Origin: Candidatus Omnitrophota bacterium
Lineage (GTDB): Bacteria; Omnitrophota; Gorgyraeia; Duberdicusellales; 4484-171
Reading direction: 5' to 3'
Length of the DNA stretch: 5,164 bases
NCBI GenBank assembly: GCA_023228195.1
Contig: JALOBR010000097.1
Location: 1 to 5,164, forward strand
Shown: one piece after another, positions 1 through 5,164 of the stretch
How the letters are laid out: every line of letters begins with the position of its first letter
How positions within the stretch are numbered: position 1 is the stretch's first letter
Translations under genes and position numbers: made by a program
Notes under the pieces: generated by a model
Told to the model about the DNA's origin: nothing
The model's input: only the letters and a program-made list of their open reading frames with translations
The model's database searches: none

Positions 1-2410
1 CTCTCCCGTCATATAAGAAAGAAGCCGCGGAGTAAGCTTCTTCCGCGGTAAAAGAAATAATCGGGGCTATCAATTTTAAAAGAACATTCAGGATATTATA
101 AATCACAAATTGGCACGAACGCCGTTCTTTTGAATTCGGAGAGAAAGTATATAGTCTATCCTTCAAAATGTCAAGATAAAAAGAACTTAGGTCCAGGTTA
201 CAGAAGTTAAAAATTTCCTGACATACTTTATAAAAACTATAATTTTCGTAATTTTCCGTAACGCGGCCATAAAGCTCCATGGTTTTTGAAAGCATTAATT
301 TATCAACATCCAGGAGCTCTTCATAACTTATTTTATTCTGCGACGGAACATAATCATAAAGATTGCCCAGTATAAATTTTATGGTATTTCTGACTTTTCT
401 ATAAATATCAACAAGTTGTTTAACTATACTATCTGATATTTTGACATCTTCGCTGTAATCACTATAGGCGGCCCAGAGCCGTAGAATTTCTGCGCCATAT
501 TGTTTTATGGTAGCTTGCGGAGCAATTACATTGCCTAAAGATTTTGACATCTTCTTGCCTTCGCCGTCAACTACAAAACCATGCGTTAGGATAGTTTTAA
601 AAGGCGCCTTATTTTCTATGGCAACTGACGGCATAAGGGACACCTGAAACCAACCTCTATGCTGGTCGCTTCCTTCAAGATACATATCAGCCGGAAAATT
701 AAGGTCAGCATTGTCTTTAACAACCGCGAAGAAGCTTGCCCCGGACTCAAACCAAACATCAAGAATGTCAAACTCTTTTACAAATTCGGAGGTTTTACAT
801 TTCTCGCAAGTGAATCCCTCCGGAAGGAAATTGTTAATTTCTAAATTAAACCAAGAATCAGAACCTTTTTCTTTAAAAATTTCCGCGCATTTCTTGAGCA
901 CTTCTTCATCAAGAACTACGTTGCCGCATTTTTTGCATTTAACTGCCGGAATGGGTATGCCCCAAAGGCGTTGGCGAGATAAGCACCAATCAGGCCGTAA
1001 CTCTACCATCCCCTTCATTCTTTCTTTTCCCGAAGAAGGCACCCATTTAACATTCTCTATTTCCTTTAATACTTTATTGCGCAAATCGTTATGGTCAACG
1101 TTAAGAAACCATTGAAATGTCGCCCGGGTGATTAAAGGATTCTTGCAACGCCAGCAGTGAGGGTAAGAATGGGTTATCTTGCCGGCAGAAAGTAATAACC
1201 CCCGGCTGCTTAAATCTTCAATGATCTCGTCATTGGCTTTATGAACATATTTCCCCTGCCATTTACCGCAAGCACTATCAAACTTGCCCTTACCGTCAAC
1301 CGGCATAATAATTTCCAAACCATATTTCTTACCGGTTAAATAATCGTCTTGTCCATGCCCAGGGGCAGTATGCACGCATCCGGTGCCGTCTTCCATAGAT
1401 ACATAATCCGCAGTAACAACTTTTCCTTCTCCTCCAAAAGGACGCTCATAAGTTGACCCTGACCAATCTTTACCTTGAGCCGGCCAGATGCAATCAAAAT
1501 CACTTTCTTCTTTATTGAGAACTTTTAGAAAAGAGGTTTTAAGCTTTTCAGCAACAACCCAGACTTCTCCATTGCTTTGGACCAAGCAGCAATATCTTTC
1601 TTCAGGATGCAGAGCAACTGCTGCATTCGCCAGCAATGTCCAGGGAGTGGTTGTCCAAATAACAAAATATACGTCCTTGGGCTGAAAACGTTGCCCAACA
1701 GGCTTTATACGTTTTTCTACATCTATTCTTTTCCTTTCGGGGCCGGTTAATGTTTTTGTTTTAAATTTAACAAATATAGAGGGTGAAATATGATTCTCAT
1801 ATTCAACTTCCGCTTCAGCCAGCGCTGTTTCACAAGACGCGCACCAATTAACCGGTTTTCTACCGCGATATATATAGTCCTGCCGCTTAAGTGCTTCAAG
1901 CAGCTTTATTACGTTATGTTCGTATTTAGGATTAAGCGTAAGATAAGGGTTGTCCCAATCGCTGAATATTCCAAGGCGCTTAAAATCCTCTTTTTGCAAT
2001 TCAACGAATTTTAGCGCGAAATCTTTTGCTTTTTTTCGAAAATCAGCCACGTCAACATCATTTTTAGTTTTATTTAACTCTTTAAGTAGCTGATGCTCAA
2101 CCGGTAAACCATGGCAATCCCAACCAAAAACAGATGGGCAATCCTTGCCTTTTAAAACCATATATTTTGTAATTATATCTTTTAGAATTTTATTCAAAGC
2201 GTGGCCGATATGAATTGAGCCATTTGCATAAGGGGGGCCATCATGAAGGACAAATTTATTTTTACCTTTACGTGAATTCCTTATTTTTTCGTAAATACCA
2301 AGCTCTTTCCATAGAGAAAGCATTCTCGGCTCCATAACCGAAAGGTTTGCCTTCATGGGAAAGTCGGTCTTTGGCAAGTTTAACGTATCCTTATAATTTG
2401 GCTGATCCAT
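1..2410 (-). CDS. ileS: Isoleucyl-tRNA synthetase, bacterial type 1 (3' end beyond window)
   Basis: This cytoplasmic class I synthetase activates isoleucine with ATP, charges tRNA-Ile, and hydrolyses mischarged Val-tRNA. The frame is open from ATG at 2410 to the left edge, giving 803 codons. Visible in order: the FPMKANL start region of bacterial type-1 enzymes; HIGH at residues 67-70; the editing (CP1) domain with WTTTPWT at 252-258 and GTGCVHTAPGHGQDD ending at D356, the position matching the editing aspartate; C492-x2-C495 and C535-x2-C538, a probable zinc knuckle; DVWFESG; GSDQH at 580-584; and KMSKS at 620-624. The anticodon-binding helical domain follows (FYLDILKDRLYT, then FTAEEAY). 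E. coli IleRS has 938 residues, so about 130 are missing here, including any C-terminal zinc finger. The start is fixed by the N-terminal family match. No good Shine-Dalgarno precedes it; the nearest is GAAGG, 13 nt away. It is last of four co-directional genes, 33 nt after the kinase. Identity is very secure. Confidence 0.99.
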   Translation of the reverse strand, partial: MDQPNYKDTLNLPKTDFPMKANLSVMEPRMLSLWKELGIYEKIRNSRKGKNKFVLHDGPPYANGSIHIGHALNKILKDIITKYMVLKGKDCPSVFGWDCHGLPVEHQLLKELNKTKNDVDVADFRKKAKDFALKFVELQKEDFKRLGIFSDWDNPYLTLNPKYEHNVIKLLEALKRQDYIYRGRKPVNWCASCETALAEAEVEYENHISPSIFVKFKTKTLTGPERKRIDVEKRIKPVGQRFQPKDVYFVIWTTTPWTLLANAAVALHPEERYCCLVQSNGEVWVVAEKLKTSFLKVLNKEESDFDCIWPAQGKDWSGSTYERPFGGEGKVVTADYVSMEDGTGCVHTAPGHGQDDYLTGKKYGLEIIMPVDGKGKFDSACGKWQGKYVHKANDEIIEDLSSRGLLLSAGKITHSYPHCWRCKNPLITRATFQWFLNVDHNDLRNKVLKEIENVKWVPSSGKERMKGMVELRPDWCLSRQRLWGIPIPAVKCKKCGNVVLDEEVLKKCAEIFKEKGSDSWFNLEINNFLPEGFTCEKCKTSEFVKEFDILDVWFESGASFFAVVKDNADLNFPADMYLEGSDQHRGWFQVSLMPSVAIENKAPFKTILTHGFVVDGEGKKMSKSLGNVIAPQATIKQYGAEILRLWAAYSDYSEDVKISDSIVKQLVDIYRKVRNTIKFILGNLYDYVPSQNKISYEELLDVDKLMLSKTMELYGRVTENYENYSFYKVCQEIFNFCNLDLSSFYLDILKDRLYTFSPNSKERRSCQFVIYNILNVLLKLIAPIISFTAEEAYSAASFLYDGR
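146..174 (-). promoter_or_regulatory. Near-consensus promoter-like sequence inside ileS
   Basis: On the minus strand TTGACA (169-174), a 17-nt spacer and TATACT (146-151) give 6/6 and 5/6 matches to the sigma-70 boxes at ideal spacing. It lies within the codons for the conserved IleRS peptide YLDILKDRLYT, so protein conservation explains much of it. If active, it would drive genes downstream of ileS, beyond the left edge. Activity is unproven. Confidence 0.25.
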
Positions 2411-2415
2411 AATGT

Positions 2416-2442
2416 TTTTGTAACCTTCGTAACTTCCGTAAC
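2416..2442 (-). repeat. Three tandem 9-nt units in the kinase-ileS gap
   Basis: Read on the minus strand, the gap contains GTTACGGAA (2434-2442), GTTACGAAG (2425-2433) and GTTACAAAA (2416-2424) directly abutting, with period exactly 9. The shared core is GTTAC followed by a purine-rich tail. The units fill 27 of the 33 non-coding bases between the kinase stop and the ileS ATG. They also occupy the place where a Shine-Dalgarno site would be expected. Confidence 0.7.
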
Positions 2443-2443
2443 C

Positions 2444-3343
2444 TTAAAAATAAGTCAGGCGTTTAAACTCCTTTAATCGTTTTTCTATCTCCGGCTTAGT
2501 TAATGAAACCAGGCGCCATGGCCCAAAATCTTCAACCGCGAAAGTGGCCATTATGTTTCCATGCACGATCGCGCGCCGAAGCACATCATCGTTTAAATTC
2601 TTTTGATTTGCCAGATATCCCATAACTCCTCCGGCAAAAGTATCTCCTGCGCCGGTTGGGTCATAAACTTCCTCCAGTAAAAATGCCGGAACGCAAAAAA
2701 CAGAATTTTTCGAAAAGAGCATTGCTCCATGCTCTCCTTTTTTTATGATTATGCGCTTAGGACCGAACTTAAATATTGCTTTTGCCGCGCGAAGTAGATT
2801 ATTTTCTCCGGAAAGCTGCCGGGCCTCGCCATCGTTTAAAAATAAAATATCCACTTTTTTTAAAAATCTGGTTAACTGCTTCTTTTTGCTTTCAATCCAA
2901 TGATTCATGGTGTCACAAGCAACAAGCTTTGGACGTATTACCTGTTTTAGCACCCGTTCCTGAATTTCCGGGTCAATGTTAGCTAAAAAAACATACTTAC
3001 TATGCCTGTACTGCGCGGGTATCTTTGGATTAAAATCCGAAAAAACATTAAGATGCGTGGCTATGGTTTTTGCGCTGTTAAAATCCCATTCATATTCGCC
3101 TTCCCAGCGAAATGTTTCTCCGCCGGCTGCTTCCAACCCCGCTATATCAATTCCTTTTTCTTTAAACAACTTAAGGTATCTGGCAGGAAAATCACGGCCC
3201 ACGACAGCAACAAGATTAACCTGGCCAAACAAACGAGCGCTAAAAGAAAAAAAAGTAGCAGACCCGCCGAGAACTTCCTCGCATCTTGAATGCGGAGTTT
3301 TGATTGTATCTAAAGCAACCGAGCCGACAACTAATATACTCAT
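2444..3343 (-). CDS. PfkB-family (ribokinase superfamily) sugar or nucleoside kinase, substrate unknown
   Basis: This 299-residue protein has the usual length and layout of a PfkB/ribokinase-fold kinase, which transfers the ATP gamma-phosphate to a sugar or nucleoside hydroxyl. Seen: an N-terminal strand VVGSVALD (residues 5-12) with the substrate-side aspartate; the GGSATFFS glycine pair at 26-27 (PfkB signature 1); NDGE at 170-173, matching the family NxxE metal/phosphate motif; KKGEHGA at 201-207; and the strong signature 2 DPTGAGDTFAGG at 228-239, with D234 as the expected catalytic base. The start ATG lies 4 nt after the mtnP stop, with a weak AGG site in the mtnP tail. The tight spacing implies translation linked to mtnP and suggests a role in methylthioadenosine, adenosine or related pentose salvage. 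That role is inference. Ribokinase, adenosine kinase and other sugar kinase activities remain possible. Family is certain; substrate is not. Confidence 0.93.
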   Translation of the reverse strand: MSILVVGSVALDTIKTPHSRCEEVLGGSATFFSFSARLFGQVNLVAVVGRDFPARYLKLFKEKGIDIAGLEAAGGETFRWEGEYEWDFNSAKTIATHLNVFSDFNPKIPAQYRHSKYVFLANIDPEIQERVLKQVIRPKLVACDTMNHWIESKKKQLTRFLKKVDILFLNDGEARQLSGENNLLRAAKAIFKFGPKRIIIKKGEHGAMLFSKNSVFCVPAFLLEEVYDPTGAGDTFAGGVMGYLANQKNLNDDVLRRAIVHGNIMATFAVEDFGPWRLVSLTKPEIEKRLKEFKRLTYF

Positions 3344-3347
3344 ATGT

Positions 3348-4208
3348 TTAACCTATATATTTTCCTGCAATTACTTTAAGTTTAGTTTTTATTTCTTTGG
3401 GAATAAATTTTTTATCCGTAACTATAGCATATTTCAAGGCATCTTTGCAACTACATGTGCGCTTATCGGGCAATTGCCTTATTATTTCTTTTATTATCTC
3501 TTTGGAATTTTCCACATTTTTGCAAAGATTGGCAATAATCATTTCAACAGTTACGGTCTCATGAGCCTCATGCCAACAATCATAATCGGTTACTGCCGCC
3601 AAAGTCGAATAGCATATTTCTGCTTCGCGGGCTAACCGCGCTTCGGTCATGTTGGTCATTCCAATAATTCCCATGCCCCAGCTACGATAAAGATTAGATT
3701 CCGCTAAAGTAGAAAATTGCGGGCCTTCCATGTTAACGTAAGTAGCTCCGTAATGTGCAGTTACGCCTTTCGTTTCGGCTGATACATATAATATTTTAGC
3801 CAAATCCTCACAAACAGGATGGGCAAAGCTTATATGGGCTACGACTCCTTTATCAAAAAAAGTTTGTTTTCTCGCCTGATTAGTCCTGTCAATAAATTGC
3901 GTTGGCACGACAAAATCCAATGGTTTATATTCGCCTTTAAGCGAGCCGCAGGCAGTGACAGAAATAATCCTTCCAACGCCGAGTTTTTTCATACCATAAA
4001 TATTTGCCCTGTAGTTTATCTCCGTAGGATTTATAGAATGGCGTTTATCATGACGAGGCAGGAACACTACCTCCTTACCTTCGAATTCAGCAAGAATAAA
4101 TTTATCGGAAGGTTTTCCAAATGGCGTAATGATTGCAACCTCTTTTTTTACCTTGATACCATCAAGCTTATAAAGCCCGCTTCCGCCGATTATTCCTATT
4201 TTTTCCAT
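3348..4208 (-). CDS. mtnP: S-methyl-5'-thioadenosine phosphorylase
   Basis: This 286-residue enzyme of the PNP/MTAP family splits methylthioadenosine with phosphate into adenine and 5-methylthioribose-1-phosphate, recycling the by-product of polyamine and related S-adenosylmethionine reactions. Seen: phosphate-site GIIGGSGLY (residues 5-13) and PRHDKRH (51-57); VTACGS (84-89); NMEGPQFS (159-166); GMTNMTEARLAREAEICY (183-200); and TDYDCW (207-212). D208 and D210 match the adenine-recognising aspartates, which favours an aminopurine substrate over methylthioinosine. C252-S-C254 near the C terminus is the CxC motif found in several archaeal and bacterial homologues. An in-frame ATG at 4241 would add 11 residues and overlap proC, but I chose the ATG at 4208. 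It begins directly with the conserved MEKIGIIGG start, and AAGGGGG lies 5 nt before it. proC ends 10 nt upstream and the kinase begins 4 nt downstream. A general purine nucleoside phosphorylase is a less likely reading. Confidence 0.94.
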   Translation of the reverse strand: MEKIGIIGGSGLYKLDGIKVKKEVAIITPFGKPSDKFILAEFEGKEVVFLPRHDKRHSINPTEINYRANIYGMKKLGVGRIISVTACGSLKGEYKPLDFVVPTQFIDRTNQARKQTFFDKGVVAHISFAHPVCEDLAKILYVSAETKGVTAHYGATYVNMEGPQFSTLAESNLYRSWGMGIIGMTNMTEARLAREAEICYSTLAAVTDYDCWHEAHETVTVEMIIANLCKNVENSKEIIKEIIRQLPDKRTCSCKDALKYAIVTDKKFIPKEIKTKLKVIAGKYIG

Positions 4209-4213
4209 ATCAT

Positions 4214-4220
4214 CCCCCTT
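4214..4220 (-). promoter_or_regulatory. Shine-Dalgarno site of mtnP
   Basis: AAGGGGG on the minus strand overlaps the proC stop codon and sits 5 nt before the ATG at 4208. It is the only strong ribosome-binding site in the window and settles the mtnP start against the upstream in-frame ATG at 4241. The overlap with the proC stop fits reinitiation by ribosomes finishing proC. Confidence 0.8.
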
Positions 4221-5046
4221 ACAATTTTTTTGCTCTTTCAATTGCTGCCTTTACCGCATTTGGTAAAAATTTTATCTTTCCTTTTAATTTCTTCAATCCT
4301 GCTTCCGTAGTGCCGTTTTTGGAAGTAACTTGGACACACAGGGCATTCGGCGATTCCTTTGATTCTTTGAGCAATGCCAGCCCGCCTTCTCCAGTATGTT
4401 TTGCTAATAATTCCGACTGCTGCTTGCTAAATCCAGATGCTTTTGCAGAAACTGTCAACGCAGGAATAAACTGATTTTTCGTAAAATCTTCCCAGGAATC
4501 TTTATCCTCTTTGCTTAACAATGCAAACTGAAACCCCGGTCCGCTTCCGGAAACTGCGGTTGCCGCATCCATCATATTTTCCTCTAAAACTAAAGTTACG
4601 CCAAGGAAATTAAAAATTTGGCGCGCAAAATTTAAATCGTTATTGGTGGCGAATTCACCCTTACACAACACCGTCACCCCTTTCCCTACTCTTATCAATA
4701 AATTCGGCATTGTCCGGATGACTCTTGCTCTACCAAGTTTTTTTTCAATATCTTTTGTCTTTTTCCCTGCAGCAATAGAAATTATTAATTTTTTGTTTAT
4801 ATTTTCTCTAATTTCATTCAAAACTTCATCAAAATCCTGCGGTTTTACTGCGACAATAACGACATCGGTCATGTCAAATAGCCCGCTTAAATTAGCGGCA
4901 GTAATTACTCCGGAAATGTTTTTTGTCTTGGCTTTATCTTTATCAAAAATAACAGTTTTGAATGCGGATTTAATTCTTTCCGCGATTGCCATGCCCATGT
5001 TCCCGCAACCAACAATACCGATTCTTGCGTTTTTAAGCTTATTCAT
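4219..5046 (-). CDS. proC: Pyrroline-5-carboxylate reductase
   Basis: This 275-residue protein catalyses the last step of proline synthesis, NAD(P)H-dependent reduction of 1-pyrroline-5-carboxylate to proline, in the cytoplasm. The N-terminal Rossmann domain shows GIVGCGNMG (residues 10-18), then VAVKPQ (65-70), ISIAAG (89-94) and RTMPN (111-115). The C-terminal dimerisation and substrate domain shows AVSGSGP (164-170) and TSKNGTTEAGL (241-251), the counterpart of the usual SPGGTT-x-x-GL signature. Two features differ from the familiar form. The usual GPAYVF reads GPGFQF and is followed by about 17 extra, mostly charged residues (about 175-191), and SPGGTT reads SKNGTT. The start at 5046 is set by the Rossmann motif, since a later Met would remove it. 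No clear Shine-Dalgarno precedes it, so a leader-poor or A/U-driven start is possible. It is the first gene of the run. The family assignment is secure. Confidence 0.95.
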   Translation of the reverse strand: MNKLKNARIGIVGCGNMGMAIAERIKSAFKTVIFDKDKAKTKNISGVITAANLSGLFDMTDVVIVAVKPQDFDEVLNEIRENINKKLIISIAAGKKTKDIEKKLGRARVIRTMPNLLIRVGKGVTVLCKGEFATNNDLNFARQIFNFLGVTLVLEENMMDAATAVSGSGPGFQFALLSKEDKDSWEDFTKNQFIPALTVSAKASGFSKQQSELLAKHTGEGGLALLKESKESPNALCVQVTSKNGTTEAGLKKLKGKIKFLPNAVKAAIERAKKL

Positions 5047-5059
5047 TGATATAAAAGGT

Positions 5060-5078
5060 TAATTTATCTGGTAAATTA
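5060..5078. repeat. Inverted repeat upstream of proC
   Basis: TAATTTA (5060-5066) and TAAATTA (5072-5078) are perfect reverse complements around a 5-nt centre, TCTGG. The element ends 13 nt before the proC start and overlaps the candidate -10 box, where an operator might lie. With only A-T pairs it would make a weak RNA hairpin. In AT-rich DNA such a palindrome can also arise by chance. Confidence 0.4.
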
Positions 5079-5101
5079 TCACAAAAAGAAGGTAGTGTCA
5101 A
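5075..5101 (-). promoter_or_regulatory. Candidate sigma-70-type promoter for the proC operon
   Basis: On the minus strand a perfect TTGACA (5096-5101) is followed after 15 nt by GATAAT (5075-5080), which matches 5 of 6 bases of the -10 consensus. The 15-nt spacer is shorter than ideal. A 17-nt spacing would place the weaker TAATTT at 5073-5078. Transcription would start near 5068, giving a leader of about 20 nt before the proC ATG. Position and the exact -35 box support it; the spacing weakens it. Confidence 0.5.
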
Positions 5102-5164
5102 TCGGTTTCGGGAGGAAAAAGCTGAGAAATACTATTTTTTTATGTAATTAGCTGGATATTTTAA

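Larger units (their letters stand above)
5047..5164. other. Non-coding stretch upstream of proC
   Basis: These 118 bases are AT-rich and hold no supportable gene. All three minus-strand frames meet a stop within the first 35 or so bases read from the right edge, so at most the last few codons of an upstream gene could lie here. The plus strand offers no ORF worth calling. The part next to proC carries the candidate promoter and inverted repeat listed separately. I see no rho-independent terminator and no riboswitch. Confidence 0.75.

Noticed and set aside
659..2014. Several plus-strand open frames of 61-134 codons
   Set aside because: All lie antisense to ileS, which is continuously open and matches IleRS throughout, so they are shadows.
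2411..2443. A T-box or other leader control upstream of ileS
   Set aside because: The gap is only 33 nt and consists mostly of the 9-nt tandem, too short for such a leader.
2976..3635. A 219-codon plus-strand open frame with hydrophobic stretches that look like membrane segments
   Set aside because: It runs antisense across the kinase and mtnP genes, whose minus-strand frames carry clear family motifs. It shows no recognisable domain.
4209..4241. The longer mtnP start at 4241, overlapping the proC end
   Set aside because: It adds a non-conserved lysine-rich stretch, while the ATG at 4208 has a strong Shine-Dalgarno site and begins at the family N terminus.
4643..5062. A plus-strand open frame of 139 codons rich in hydrophobic residues
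   Set aside because: It is antisense to the Rossmann domain of proC. Its hydrophobic character is what the antisense of Lys/Glu/Asn-rich coding tends to give.
5110..5144. A plus-strand GGGAGG resembling a ribosome-binding site for a divergent gene
   Set aside because: No start codon follows at a usable distance. The first ATG (5142) is immediately followed by TAA.

Overview
The window is a compact run of four genes, all on the minus strand, so it reads from high to low coordinates. Their order is proC (pyrroline-5-carboxylate reductase), mtnP (S-methyl-5'-thioadenosine phosphorylase), a PfkB-family kinase of unknown substrate, and ileS (isoleucyl-tRNA synthetase, cut by the left edge). Gaps between genes are 10, 4 and 33 nt and no terminator is visible between them, so they probably form one operon. 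The only larger non-coding stretch is 5047-5164, upstream of proC. It holds a candidate promoter and an AT-only inverted repeat.

The organism is bacterial: the IleRS is the bacterial type-1 form and the start of mtnP has a strong Shine-Dalgarno site. The DNA is AT-rich. A proC gene closely followed by ileS recalls the conserved yggS-proC-yggT-divIVA-ileS-lspA neighbourhood of many Gram-negative lineages, here with a nucleoside-salvage pair (mtnP plus kinase) inserted. The gene style resembles uncultured lineages such as Omnitrophota or deltaproteobacterial relatives, but that placement is an impression and not proven by the sequence.

Functionally, ProC makes proline and IleRS charges tRNA-Ile. 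MtnP splits methylthioadenosine, the by-product of polyamine and related S-adenosylmethionine chemistry, into adenine and 5-methylthioribose-1-phosphate. The kinase follows mtnP directly and may act in nucleoside or sugar salvage, but its substrate cannot be read from sequence.

No mobile element, CRISPR array, tRNA or defence system is present, and I see no undescribed system here. The points most worth a second look are a tandem 9-nt repeat that nearly fills the kinase-ileS gap, the mtnP-kinase pairing, an extended C-terminal domain in ProC, and a near-consensus promoter-like sequence inside ileS.
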